Origin: Bin87 sp965204905
Lineage (GTDB): Bacteria; Chloroflexota; Dehalococcoidia; Lucifugimonadales; UBA3495
Reading direction: 5' to 3'
Length of the DNA: 64,000 nucleotides
Assembly: GCA_965204905.1 (NCBI GenBank)
Contig: OZ242042.1
Location: forward strand, 1,736,001 to 1,800,000
The notes under the pieces were generated by a model. It was not told where the DNA came from and made no database searches. It was given only the letters and a program-made list of their open reading frames with translations. Shown piece by piece: positions 43,310-51,801 of the stretch (the stretch's first letter is position 1; each line of letters begins with the position of its first letter). The translations under genes were made by a program, and so were the position numbers.

Positions 43310-44923
43310 TCAGGTTGCGTACTTAAAGCCCAACTCGGTCTCCCACCGCAGGTAGTGCTGCATGTCGGCATACGAGCGGTCGGGCCCGCTGAACACGATG
43401 TCACCGGGGGTTCGCATCACGCCGGACAGCCCTTCCTCCAAAGGCAAGCCCGCCGCCGACCAGGTCATCATGCCTCCTTCCAAAGCGGCCACGTCGGAAT
43501 AACCCAACTCCATCAGAGTCGCGGCGGCGAGCAGGGACTGGCGGCCATCGCCACAGGTCACCACAACCCGCGTTTCGGTTGAAGGCACAAAGTCTCCAAC
43601 CTGCCATTCCAGCCAACCGCGTGACACCCAGCGCGCGCCGGGCACGTGGCCACGAGCGAAATCCCGGCTGGTGTCCACGAACAGCGCCACGGCGGACTCA
43701 TCGTTGCGTAGATTCTCAGGAGACACAGTTCGGACGGAGCCGCGGGCCTGTACGAGCAGTTCCGGTTCCCCGGCGCCTCCGATGGACCCGTCAAACGCCG
43801 CGGCCACGCTGAGGCCCGACTCCAGGGACCGACCAGCGGCGACCCACGCGGCCGTTCCGCCATCCAGCGCGTACACTTCGCCGTATCCGAGCTGGCGATA
43901 CCAGGAAGCGGCCAGGGCGGCGCGGGCTTTGCCGTCGCAGCAGAATACGATCGGGGCATTCTTTACCACCGCCACGTCATCGCTGCGCTGGACGCATTGG
44001 CCCCCTGGGAACCATCGGAAGCCCGGAAGCCACCCCGTCTCGTACTCTTCACTGGTGCGAACGTCGATGAAGTACACGCTCTCACGGTTGCTGCGGTTGA
44101 CTAGTTCGTCCAGGGCGGCAACGTCTATGAAGCGGACACCGTCCTCTTGGGCGCACCTTTCGGCGTAGGCTTCGGCGGCGGCCTGCCCGGTCTCGGAAAC
44201 GTCCGGCAGTTGGTCGCGGTCAGCGCCGGATTCCAGCTCATAGCCGGCGAGCACCCACCCGGAAGTGCCGTTTTTGAGGCCGACGACCTCACGGTCCAAG
44301 CCCATGCGTTGCAGGATGCGGGTGCCGATGATGCTGCGGGTGCGGCCCGCGCAGTTGATTACGACGGTAGTGTCAGGGTCAAGGTCCGCGGTGACGTCAG
44401 TGATCCGCAGCGCCAACTCGCCGCCGGGCAGGCTGCGGCCCCCCGGTATGCAGAAGCGTCGGTATTCCTCAGGTGTGCGTGTGTCGAGGATCACCATCTT
44501 GTCGCCGCGCTCCATGCGGGTATGGAGTTCCATGGCGTCGATTTCGGGTACGTGATGCACCACTTCCATCTTTTCGCCGAAATCCTTGCTGGGAACGTTG
44601 ACGCCCCATTCCGTTGGGTGGTCCAGGCTCATCCAGCGATTCACGCCGCCCTCCAGCCAGGCGACGTTGGAATAACCCATGCGCTCAACGGTATCCACCG
44701 CCCTGGCGACACGGCGGCCGTCATCATCGCAGAGCGCCACGAGAGTGCTGGGGTGAGGCACGGCGGCCGGCAGGTCGAATTCGAGCATGCGGCGGGGGAT
44801 CAGGCTGCTGCCGGGAATGTGGCTGGCGTTGTACTCGCCAGGCTCCCGGACGTCGATGAGCGCGAAGGGAGCGTCGCCTTCAAACAGTTCGATCAAGTGG
44901 TTGGGCGTAATTGGTTGTGCCAT
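43310..44923 (-). CDS. four-domain rhodanese protein
   Basis: 537 residues consisting of four rhodanese domains in a row. Each has its own DVR/DTR/DTS strand and an active-site Cys: ALCDDDG, INCAGRT, FCCDGKA and VTCGDGR. All four Cys are kept, so all may transfer sulfane sulfur. Domain 2 has the CAGRTR loop. The C-terminal ~40 residues (DIVFSGPDRSYADM onward) fall outside the fold. I chose ATG 44923 with GGAG upstream. The gene is followed by the thiol dioxygenase upstream and the sulfite-oxidase-like gene downstream, both on the same strand, which supports a sulfur-oxidation setting. Confidence 0.88.
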   Translation of the reverse strand: MAQPITPNHLIELFEGDAPFALIDVREPGEYNASHIPGSSLIPRRMLEFDLPAAVPHPSTLVALCDDDGRRVARAVDTVERMGYSNVAWLEGGVNRWMSLDHPTEWGVNVPSKDFGEKMEVVHHVPEIDAMELHTRMERGDKMVILDTRTPEEYRRFCIPGGRSLPGGELALRITDVTADLDPDTTVVINCAGRTRSIIGTRILQRMGLDREVVGLKNGTSGWVLAGYELESGADRDQLPDVSETGQAAAEAYAERCAQEDGVRFIDVAALDELVNRSNRESVYFIDVRTSEEYETGWLPGFRWFPGGQCVQRSDDVAVVKNAPIVFCCDGKARAALAASWYRQLGYGEVYALDGGTAAWVAAGRSLESGLSVAAAFDGSIGGAGEPELLVQARGSVRTVSPENLRNDESAVALFVDTSRDFARGHVPGARWVSRGWLEWQVGDFVPSTETRVVVTCGDGRQSLLAAATLMELGYSDVAALEGGMMTWSAAGLPLEEGLSGVMRTPGDIVFSGPDRSYADMQHYLRWETELGFKYAT

Positions 44924-44990
44924 AGGTGAACTCCGAGCTGAAGGAAAAATCCAGGGGCGAAACACGTCTTACCCCTCTGAATTGACCGGC

Positions 44991-45578
44991 TTAGCAATTG
45001 TCGAACTTCTCGGTCATCATCTGCTTGATGGCGCCGGTTTCCAAGTCGTACCGTACCCGCTCCAGGCCGCGCAGGTCGTTGCCGTATACGTGGATCTCCA
45101 CGGTGGGACGGTCGGTGAAGTTGTCCATCTGGTGAATTTCATCCACCTCAGGAATCAGCAGGCTGATCTCTCCGGGCTTGACTACGGTTGAGCGATCACG
45201 CTCCAATTGCGCCCAATCGTCGTGTTCCCGGTCATCAACGCGGCGGAAGCGGGTTTCGGTGAGGGCGTTGTACATCACGCCGATCATGCCCCAGGTGCGG
45301 TGATCGTGCGGAGCGGCGTGGTCGCCGGGTCCCCAAACCACTGCGGTAACCAGCAGGCCGCTGTCAGGGCTGTGGTGGAGCAGCCAAGAGCCGTGATTGG
45401 ATCGGGTCCCGGAACCAACAGGCTGCCGGAATCGTTCTGGAATGGCGTCAGGGCTGGCAATCAGGCGAGCAAGATAGTCAGAACCACGGTCGAATATCCT
45501 CTCGTTATTAGGTTGTGCGGCCAACAATTCTTCCATTTCCTGGACGAAATCTTCCAAGGTGTATTTGACGGCTACCAT
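44991..45578 (-). CDS. cysteine dioxygenase-like thiol dioxygenase
   Basis: A 195-residue cupin. The iron ligands can be read as His-x-His in PHDHRTWGMIG and a third His in VDEIHQMDN, with EIHVYGNDL in the last strand. This matches cysteine dioxygenase and 3-mercaptopropionate dioxygenase, which add O2 to a thiol to give a sulfinate. The exact thiol is not clear. GGGAGG lies before ATG 45578; an upstream open extension to 45743 lacks support. It is the first gene of a minus-strand sulfur-related run. Confidence 0.85.
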   Translation of the reverse strand: MVAVKYTLEDFVQEMEELLAAQPNNERIFDRGSDYLARLIASPDAIPERFRQPVGSGTRSNHGSWLLHHSPDSGLLVTAVVWGPGDHAAPHDHRTWGMIGVMYNALTETRFRRVDDREHDDWAQLERDRSTVVKPGEISLLIPEVDEIHQMDNFTDRPTVEIHVYGNDLRGLERVRYDLETGAIKQMMTEKFDNC

Positions 45579-45906
45579 CAAAACGCCTCCCGTTTGAATC
45601 AGTGCGCGCAGTGTAACCGCCGGCGGGGAATACTGGCAAGAACGACAGGTTCGATCATTGTGTTTCGAGCATTGAGAATGAGCAAAGCGAGCAAAACCGA
45701 GATTGCGCAAAGCCCGATGCTGAACGATGTCGATAATCCGCAATTATTCGTATTTTCAATGTCGTAAAGCGTTAGTATTGAGCATTTGCGCGTTGACACG
45801 GGCCGTCGTATCTCTTAGTTTTGCGGACACGGCGAATCGCGCGGGCGATGTGGAATCAATCTGGCAGATGTAGATGCCGTGACCGATGTCGTCGGAGGAG
45901 GATAAA
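45579..45906. other. intergenic region between divergent genes
   Basis: 328 bp between the thiol dioxygenase (-) and the solute-binding protein (+). It is lower in GC than its surroundings, holds a perfect TTGACA at 45793-45798 facing the transporter genes, and probably contains both divergent promoters. No convincing gene or hairpin is seen. Confidence 0.5.
45793..45821 (+). promoter_or_regulatory. possible promoter of the ABC importer genes
   Basis: Perfect -35 TTGACA (45793-45798), 17-bp spacer, weak -10 TAGTTT (45816-45821). The leader to the GTG at 45907 would be about 80 nt. Confidence 0.3.
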
Positions 45907-47724
45907 GTGACAACGAAGTTATTCACACGGGTGTTGCCATTGCCTCTGCTGGCCGCAGTGTCCGCTATGCTGCTGCTGGTCGGGATCGCCTGCGGAGGGG
46001 CCGGTGAGCCGGAAGCCGCCAGCAGCGAATCGGCTGCTCCGGCCACAGCAGTTCCTCAAGCTCCGGCGGCCGCGGCCGCAACTGCCGTGCCCTCGCCTAC
46101 CGAAGCGCCGGCAATGATGGAATCTGAGGATATCGACAAGTTCACCGTGATGGTGACCACCCAGGGCAACGAGCTCTTCAACTCGAAGTATGCCGCCGGT
46201 GAGAACAACCTGTGGCACCGGATGGCGCAGGTCTGGCTAGTTGGCGGGAGTTTGCAAGACGGCAGCCTGGTGTTGGATCCCGCCACCGGAATCGCCAGCA
46301 AGTGGGAAATTGTGGATGACGGCCTGGCCTGGGAGTTCACGATACGCCCCGGCATCCAGTTCCACAACGGTGAAGAACTGGACGTGAATGACGTGGCCTT
46401 CATGGCGAACTGGGCAATCACTGAGGAAGCTGCTGGCGTGTCCACGGTGCGAATCGCCCGGGAAATCACCAATCGGGAGATTACCGGACCGGACACGTTC
46501 AAATACACGTTCAAGGAGCCGTTGGCGTTCTTCGGCGCTGCGGTATCCGAAGTGGACAACACCGCCATTGGCACCGTGATTTCAACGGACTACTGGGCGA
46601 GCCTCCCGCTGGGCCAGACCATTGAAAATTGCACGCCTATCGAAGTGTGCCAGCAGGCAGAAGCCTTTGAAGAGAACCCCGACCCCGGCTTGCCTGGACC
46701 ATTCCAGGTGATGAGCCACCGCTACGAGGAAGAAATTCTCTACGAGCGATTCGAAGATTACTTCCTGCGCGAGGAGCGGCCGTTCCCGTTCCAGTCCCTC
46801 TCTCTTCGCGTGGTGCCTGAATTGTCCACCCGCGTAGCCGCTTTGCAGGCCGGGGAAGTTGACATTATCGAGGCCGATAACACCGTGGTCGGACAGATCC
46901 AGGACGCCGGCGGCCGTATCGTTTACGCTCCCGAATCGGTGCATATCTGGATTAATGCCAACGGCTGCGACCGCGAAACCGATAACGACGGCCTGCCCAT
47001 CATGTGCAACGACCTGCGGGTCCGTCAGGCGCTGGACTACGCCATCGACAAGACCAAGATCCAGGCCCTGTACGGTGGCTCTGACGCCTTCGAGATCGAC
47101 GGGATGCACGGCATTGGCAGCCCCTCGGGTCTGGGCTTCGAGCCCGATCTGGGTCCGCTCCCCTACGATCCCGACAGGGCCAAGCAGTTGATGGCCGAGG
47201 CGGGTTATCCGGACGGAGCCGGGTTCAACGAAGGCCGAGTCTTCCCAATCCACACCTGGACGGGCGCGGGCGCTCCGCTTACGGTGGAACTCTCCACCCT
47301 GATTTGCCAGGGCTGGAAAGAAGTGCTCTCAATCGAATGTGAAGTGAACGTCGGCGAGGAAGTGAGCCTGAAGGAAGTGCAGTACGCGGGTGAAATCGCG
47401 GGGCAGTACCTGGTTCGCACCAACGAGAACACCTACGACGGCGGTCGCCGGATGCTCGGCCGCTACGCTCGCGAGGGCGCCTACATTGCGTACGACACGG
47501 ACATCGCCGCAAAGGTGTTGGCCGCCGGAGCTATGATCGGCACCCAGGAAGAGCGGCACCAGGCATACTACGAGGCCCTGAGGCTCATCCACGACAAGCA
47601 CTATGACTTCACACCGGGGTTCCTGAACCAGCCCTACGGCGTAAGCGACCGGGTGGCCGGCTGGACTCCCTGGCCCTTGGCGCCGTATATGAGCGCCCTA
47701 TGGACTGTGCAAGTCAATCAGTAA
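45907..47724 (+). CDS. ABC transporter substrate-binding lipoprotein, peptide/nickel family 5
   Basis: 605 residues. A lipoprotein signal peptide ends at GIAC, followed by an Ala/Pro/Ser-rich linker, typical of Chloroflexota solute-binding proteins. The SBP_bac_5 core is recognisable from LVLDPATGIASKWEIVDDGLAWEF, RPGIQFHNGEELDVNDV, LRVRQALDYAIDK and YDPDRAKQLMAEAGYPDG (each kept short). The start is GTG 45907 with GGAGGAGG 5 nt upstream. It captures oligopeptides, nickel chelates or other organic ligands outside the membrane. The two permease genes follow after a hairpin. Confidence 0.92.
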   Translation: MTTKLFTRVLPLPLLAAVSAMLLLVGIACGGAGEPEAASSESAAPATAVPQAPAAAAATAVPSPTEAPAMMESEDIDKFTVMVTTQGNELFNSKYAAGENNLWHRMAQVWLVGGSLQDGSLVLDPATGIASKWEIVDDGLAWEFTIRPGIQFHNGEELDVNDVAFMANWAITEEAAGVSTVRIAREITNREITGPDTFKYTFKEPLAFFGAAVSEVDNTAIGTVISTDYWASLPLGQTIENCTPIEVCQQAEAFEENPDPGLPGPFQVMSHRYEEEILYERFEDYFLREERPFPFQSLSLRVVPELSTRVAALQAGEVDIIEADNTVVGQIQDAGGRIVYAPESVHIWINANGCDRETDNDGLPIMCNDLRVRQALDYAIDKTKIQALYGGSDAFEIDGMHGIGSPSGLGFEPDLGPLPYDPDRAKQLMAEAGYPDGAGFNEGRVFPIHTWTGAGAPLTVELSTLICQGWKEVLSIECEVNVGEEVSLKEVQYAGEIAGQYLVRTNENTYDGGRRMLGRYAREGAYIAYDTDIAAKVLAAGAMIGTQEERHQAYYEALRLIHDKHYDFTPGFLNQPYGVSDRVAGWTPWPLAPYMSALWTVQVNQ

Positions 47725-47746
47725 GCTCTGAAAGGTCAAGCACGAT

Positions 47747-47769
47747 GGGGTGGGTTATCAACCCACCCC
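47747..47769. repeat. GGGGTGGG-type hairpin, copy 6
   Basis: Arms GGGGTGGGTT and AACCCACCCC (10 bp) with loop ATC. It lies between the solute-binding protein and the first permease gene, where it could attenuate transcription so that more binding protein than permease is made. Confidence 0.75.
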
Positions 47770-47803
47770 AACCATTACCCGACGGCGCCAAGGACGTGAA
47801 CCG

Positions 47804-48721
47804 ATGCTCCGCTTCACCGCAGCCCGCATCGCACAGTCGATAATCACCCTGCTTATTCTAAGCGTGGTGGTGTTTTTCGGGTCCGAGCTCACCGGCGATC
47901 TGGCCCTGTCGTTGGCTACCGCCGACACTACGGAGGCGGAGCTTGAGGAGATCAGGCGGAAATTTGGCCTGGATCGCCCGGCGTATGAGCGCTACGGACG
48001 GTACATCTTCAACCTGGTCCAAGGGGACCTCGGAGTGTCAGGAACCAGCCGGCGCCAGGTCAGCACGATGATGGCCGAACGCATTCCGCCGACGCTCCAA
48101 TTGGCTGCGGTGGGCCTGTTCCTCGCCATGCTTTTCGGCATACCTTTGGGTGTGCTGGCGGCGGTCAAACGGAACACGATACTGGACCAGTTAGCCAAGT
48201 TGTTCGCCATCATTGGGATGTCGGCCCCACAATTCTGGGTGGCGATCATGCTGATCATGTTCTTCGGGGCGCAGTTGAAATGGCTGCCCACCTACGGGCG
48301 CGGCGGCATTGACCACTACATCCTGCCGGGCATTGCCATTTCCCTGTTCGTGATGGCGGGGTTCATGCGCCTGACCCGGTCTAGCATGCTGGAAGTGCTG
48401 GACAGCGAATTCGTGAAGTTCGCCCGCATCAAGGGGTTGCAGGAGCGGCTGGTCATCTTCAAGCACGCCTTGAAAAACGCCATCATTCCGGTGCTCACCT
48501 TCGGCGGGGTGAGTTTCGCCGGGCTGTTGAACGGCGCCATCGTCGTGGAAGTGGTCTTCGCGTGGCCCGGCCTCGGCAGGCTGATGCTTGACGCTATCCG
48601 GGAACGCGACACGGTGGTGATCATGGCCACCATTCTCACGTCCGGTTTCATTTATGTCTTCCTGTCCACCATAGTCGATATTCTGTACGCTTACGTGGAC
48701 CCGAGAATCCGGTACCAATAG
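47804..48721 (+). CDS. ABC transporter permease, DppB type
   Basis: 305 residues with an N-terminal helix (IAQSIITLLILSVVVFFG), the LGLDRPAYERYGRYI-type extracytoplasmic segment (here FGLDRPAYERY), GDLGVS and five further helices. The EAA-like loop RIKGLQERLVIFKHALKNAIIPV contacts the ATPase. The chosen ATG at 47804 begins MLRFTAARIAQS, as DppB proteins do. It partners the permease at 48734. No ATPase gene follows. Confidence 0.92.
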   Translation: MLRFTAARIAQSIITLLILSVVVFFGSELTGDLALSLATADTTEAELEEIRRKFGLDRPAYERYGRYIFNLVQGDLGVSGTSRRQVSTMMAERIPPTLQLAAVGLFLAMLFGIPLGVLAAVKRNTILDQLAKLFAIIGMSAPQFWVAIMLIMFFGAQLKWLPTYGRGGIDHYILPGIAISLFVMAGFMRLTRSSMLEVLDSEFVKFARIKGLQERLVIFKHALKNAIIPVLTFGGVSFAGLLNGAIVVEVVFAWPGLGRLMLDAIRERDTVVIMATILTSGFIYVFLSTIVDILYAYVDPRIRYQ

Positions 48722-48733
48722 CGGAGCCTGGAA

Positions 48734-49627
48734 ATGGCAGTAGAAACGGCAACAACCAGGGCAACGTTGGACACCGCATGGCGGGGGGTCAACTGGGTGC
48801 GCGGCGCCCGGATCCCGTGGATTCCGGTTATCGTGCTGCTGGTGCTCCTGGTGTGCGCGCTGTTCGCGCCCTGGCTGGCGCCATACGACCCGCAGGAACC
48901 GGACGTGCTCAAGGGAGTGCAGCGCATTGCCCCGTTTGAGACTTCCGAGAATCCGCTGGGCGTTGACCTGCTGGGCCGGGACATTTTGAGCCGGCTCGTT
49001 TACGGCGCGCGAATCTCGGCCTTCATCAGTCTGATTTCGCTGGGTTTCGGCGCTCTGGTGGGCACCGCGCTGGGCGTCGCATCGGGTTACATGGGCGGCA
49101 AGGTGGACGCGCTGCTCATGCGGGTATGCGACGGAGTGATGGGATTCCCGACCATCCTGCTGGCGTTGATTATCGTCGCCATCCAGGGCGGCGCGGGCAT
49201 CCAGAACGTGGTCATCGCCATCATGGCGACGGTGTGGGCGCGGTTCGCCCGGCAGGTACGCGGCGAAGTGCTCAGCATCAAGGAGCGGGACTTCGTGACG
49301 CTGGCGATTGTGGCGGGAGTGCCCAGCCACGTCATCATGTGGCGACATATCTTCCCGAACGTGGTTAACACCGTGCTGGTCATTATCAGCCTGCTGGTGG
49401 GGCAGACGATCCTGCTGGAAGCGTCGCTGAGCTTCCTGGGCGTTGGCGTCCCGCCCGGCGAGCCGGCGTGGGGAATCATGGTCTCCGAGGGCCGGAACAA
49501 CCTGCTGGATCTGTGGTGGCTCTCGCTCATGCCTGGGCTGGCGATTACCGTTGTGGTGATGGCGCTGAACTTGTTCGGAGACTGGCTCAGGGATACGCTG
49601 GACCCGAGGCTGCGGCGGCTGCGGTAG
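48734..49627 (+). CDS. ABC transporter permease, DppC type
   Basis: 297 residues with DppC features: PYDPQEPD after the first helix, HPLGVDLLGRDILSRL-like block (NPLGVDLLGRD), YGARIS, GAxxGxxxGY-like GTALGVASGYMGG, and the EAA loop near LRGEVLSIKERDF. GGAGC precedes the ATG. It should form the membrane channel with the DppB-type subunit. The next plus-strand gene is an unrelated LLM oxidoreductase beyond a repeat region, so DppD and DppF are encoded elsewhere or shared. Confidence 0.92.
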   Translation: MAVETATTRATLDTAWRGVNWVRGARIPWIPVIVLLVLLVCALFAPWLAPYDPQEPDVLKGVQRIAPFETSENPLGVDLLGRDILSRLVYGARISAFISLISLGFGALVGTALGVASGYMGGKVDALLMRVCDGVMGFPTILLALIIVAIQGGAGIQNVVIAIMATVWARFARQVRGEVLSIKERDFVTLAIVAGVPSHVIMWRHIFPNVVNTVLVIISLLVGQTILLEASLSFLGVGVPPGEPAWGIMVSEGRNNLLDLWWLSLMPGLAITVVVMALNLFGDWLRDTLDPRLRRLR

Positions 49628-49630
49628 GGG

Positions 49631-49680
49631 ATTGTCCGAATCAGGATTTGCCGGATTAGGGGATTTTGGGATTCCGCGTA
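49631..49680. repeat. GGATT short-period repeat
   Basis: GGATT recurs at 49644, 49653, 49661 and 49669, every 8-9 bp, in the AT-richer spacer after the permease gene. It is the first part of a ~250-bp repeat-rich intergenic stretch (49628-49879) without a gene. Confidence 0.55.
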
Positions 49681-49723
49681 TCCACAACGGTTGCTCCAAG
49701 GGCGCGGCGAGACGGGATTGGCC

Positions 49724-49732
49724 TGCTATACT
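49724..49732 (+). promoter_or_regulatory. possible extended -10 of the LLM oxidoreductase
   Basis: TGCTATACT, 148 bp before the ATG at 49880, with the TTTC-loop hairpin in the leader. Confidence 0.25.
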
Positions 49733-49742
49733 GGCGACTCGG

Positions 49743-49762
49743 ATTCCCGCTTTCGCGGGAAT
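49743..49762. repeat. TTTC-loop hairpin, copy 2
   Basis: ATTCCCGC - TTTC - GCGGGAAT followed by GACGG. The core is identical to copy 1 at 27215. A GCGGGAATGACG half-copy follows about 30 bp later. Confidence 0.8.
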
Positions 49763-49879
49763 GACGGGGGAAGGGTGGGACTGGCCGGTATAGTGGCGGG
49801 AATGACGCCCGTAGATTGGCAGCGTACCCCAACCCTCTCCCATTGAGGGAAAGGGGTTATTTTTGTGGAGGCAACCCTT

Positions 49880-50926
49880 ATGGCCGATTCCATCAAGATT
49901 TCAATGCGCGTCCCGGGCACGTCGCCAATGCCGGAACTACTGGCGCTGATCCAGAAGATTGAAGCGGCGGGCTTTGATGGAGCGGGCATACTGGACAGCC
50001 AGATGATCTGCCGGGACACGTTCGTTACCATGGGACTGGCGGCCAGCGCGACCAGCCGGCTCCGGCTGTTTCCGGCGGTGACCAATCCTTTCGGGCGGAT
50101 TCCGTCGGTGCTGGCCGGCGCGGCACAGACGGTGGCGGAAATCGCGCCGGGGCGGACCAAGTTCATCATCGGCACGGGTTACACGTCGGCCAGCACCATC
50201 GGGCGGCGGCCGGCCACGCTGCGGCAGATGCGCCGGTGCATCATGGAAGTTAAGGCGCTGCTGGCCGGCGAATCGGTGGACTTCAACGGCATGACCAACC
50301 GCCTGGACTTTGCCGGGAGTGATGGCGGGTCCGGGGTGCCGGTATTGATGGCCGCGTCGGGGCCGCGTTCGCTGGAACTGGCCGGCGAGGTGGCGGACGG
50401 CGCGCTGGTGTTGGTGGGCTATACACCGGGCATCGTGGGCAAAGCACTGGAACACCTGGAGGCGGGGGCAAAGCGCAGCGGGCGGACGCTGGATGACCTA
50501 GACGTGGTGTTCGCGGTGCGGACTTGCATCGCTGATTCCAATGACGAGGCGCGGCGGCTGGCCCGGCCGGTGTCGGTACACTGGGGGCTGCTATGGGGCG
50601 GCCCCAACTGGATCCCGTACTCCGACATCGACATGCCCGACTACGAGATTCCCCAAGCGGTGCGGGACGTTTATCCCGACCTGGGCCACGCGCCCAACTG
50701 GGAAGAGGCTATCGAGCTGACCCAGTTCGTCAGCGACGACGTGAACACGCAACTGTGCGACGCCATGGGTCTGATCGGGACGCCGGAGCACTGCACCCAG
50801 CGCATCCGCGAGATGTCCAAGCATGGCGTGAACCAGATCTACCTGATGCCGTGCCTGACCTTCGCGCCGCCGGAAGCCGAGGTGCGCGCGTTCGGTGAGC
50901 GCATCATACCGGCGTTGGCGGAGTAA
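49880..50926 (+). CDS. LLM-class flavin/F420-dependent oxidoreductase
   Basis: A 348-residue luciferase-like TIM-barrel protein. MRVPGTSPMPELLALIQKIEAAGFDGAGILDSQ is the entry (given in this family as IS-x-R..A-E..GFD), followed by GTGYTSAS in the flavin-binding region, LMAASGPRSLELAGEVADGAL and GTPEHCTQRIREM at the C terminus. It resembles methylene-H4MPT reductase-like F420 enzymes and FMN monooxygenases. GGAGG lies 9 nt before the ATG. Stand-alone gene; substrate unknown. Confidence 0.88.
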   Translation: MADSIKISMRVPGTSPMPELLALIQKIEAAGFDGAGILDSQMICRDTFVTMGLAASATSRLRLFPAVTNPFGRIPSVLAGAAQTVAEIAPGRTKFIIGTGYTSASTIGRRPATLRQMRRCIMEVKALLAGESVDFNGMTNRLDFAGSDGGSGVPVLMAASGPRSLELAGEVADGALVLVGYTPGIVGKALEHLEAGAKRSGRTLDDLDVVFAVRTCIADSNDEARRLARPVSVHWGLLWGGPNWIPYSDIDMPDYEIPQAVRDVYPDLGHAPNWEEAIELTQFVSDDVNTQLCDAMGLIGTPEHCTQRIREMSKHGVNQIYLMPCLTFAPPEAEVRAFGERIIPALAE

Positions 50927-51066
50927 TCGTCAGCAGGCTCAGGGCGAGCGAGGCGATTCGGTTGTCGGGTTGATCTCGGGGGCTTGCTCCTTTGGGTTGG
51001 GTCGGTGGATTTGGGATTTTCCAGTCTGCCAGAGGTGAAGGTTGCCAAGGGTTCGGTCGTTGTCAG

Positions 51067-51082
51067 CCCCACGGCCGTGGGG
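51067..51082. repeat. 16-bp perfect palindrome
   Basis: CCCCACGGCCGTGGGG, 8-bp arms without a loop, in the gene-free region. It could be an operator or a terminator stem, but no T-run follows. Confidence 0.6.
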
Positions 51083-51475
51083 TTACGCAACTATTTGACC
51101 TACTTTTTCGTGTACTCGGCACGCCGGTAAGGGCGCGCTTGCGCGCGGGCTCGGATGGACCCGGGGACACCAGTGGGGCACGCGCCGGTGGGGAGTCAGG
51201 TCTTTGAGCGGCGTTGGCCACCTGGGCCGGTTGCGATTTAGGGTTCTGACGGGTTGGCCGTGTACGACCGGACGGATGGCTGGTATCACCTCTGGCTGGC
51301 TATTGACCGGGGTTTGATGTGCACATGGTTATTATGAACGGGCGTTCTGCGATGCGTCAAGTGGCGGATGTCAGCGGGCTTTCTGCATGGACGGGCAGGG
51401 ATGAATGGGATGCTGTTGGCGGTATGGGCATCATCTTTGGATTACGGGGATGGAGATTATCGATTCACGGCCTGG

Positions 51476-51484
51476 TGCTATAAT
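51476..51484 (+). promoter_or_regulatory. extended -10 promoter of higBA
   Basis: TGCTATAAT, 22 bp before the higB GTG start. Confidence 0.5.
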
Positions 51485-51505
51485 CCCCGCCACTAGGAGA
51501 GCACA

Positions 51506-51799
51506 GTGTGGGTTGTTAAGAGAAAGACACTTCAGGAGTTTTGGGAACTGCACCCTGACGCGGAAGGGCCGTTAGATACATGGTACAAAGATGCCGAGAA
51601 GGCGGATTGGGATTCACCGGCTAGAGTGAGGCGAGACTATCCCACGGCGAGTATCATTGCTAACGACCGGGTAGTGTTCAATATCAAGGGCAATACTTAC
51701 CGACTTGTTGTCCACATACGCTACCGGCATCACATGGTTTTTATCCGGTTTATTGGCACACACGCCGATTATGACAAAATAAACGCAGAGGAGGTCTAG
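51506..51799 (+). CDS. higB: HigB-type toxin (mRNA interferase)
   Basis: A 97-residue HigB-like toxin. HPDAEGPLDTWYKDAEKADW is the family helix, and FNIKGNTYRLVVHIRY with IRFIGTHADYDKI are the strands carrying the catalytic surface. It is expected to cut mRNA on the ribosome and to be held inactive by the antitoxin encoded directly downstream. GTG start with AGGAGA 5 nt upstream. Toxin-first order is typical of higBA. Confidence 0.92.
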   Translation: MWVVKRKTLQEFWELHPDAEGPLDTWYKDAEKADWDSPARVRRDYPTASIIANDRVVFNIKGNTYRLVVHIRYRHHMVFIRFIGTHADYDKINAEEV

Positions 51800-51801
51800 T
51801 G

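Larger units (their letters stand above)
50927..51505. other. non-coding or decayed region
   Basis: 579 bp without a supportable gene on either strand. It holds a perfect 16-bp palindrome at 51067-51082, GC-rich simple sequence around 51120-51160 and several short open frames with no ribosome site. Composition is patchy, as in a decayed insertion. It ends in an extended -10 promoter for higB. Confidence 0.5.

Noticed and set aside
45599..45799. Small minus-strand open frame with a hydrophobic stretch
   Set aside because: GTG start without ribosome site, composition unlike its neighbours, and it would cover the probable divergent promoter region.
48191..49843. Long minus-strand open frame across the two permeases
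   Set aside because: Antisense shadow of two clear ABC permease genes; His/Arg/Gln-rich translation without domain features.
51083..51289. 68-codon minus-strand frame in the gene-free region
   Set aside because: Pro/Arg/His-rich translation, no ribosome site and no recognisable domain.
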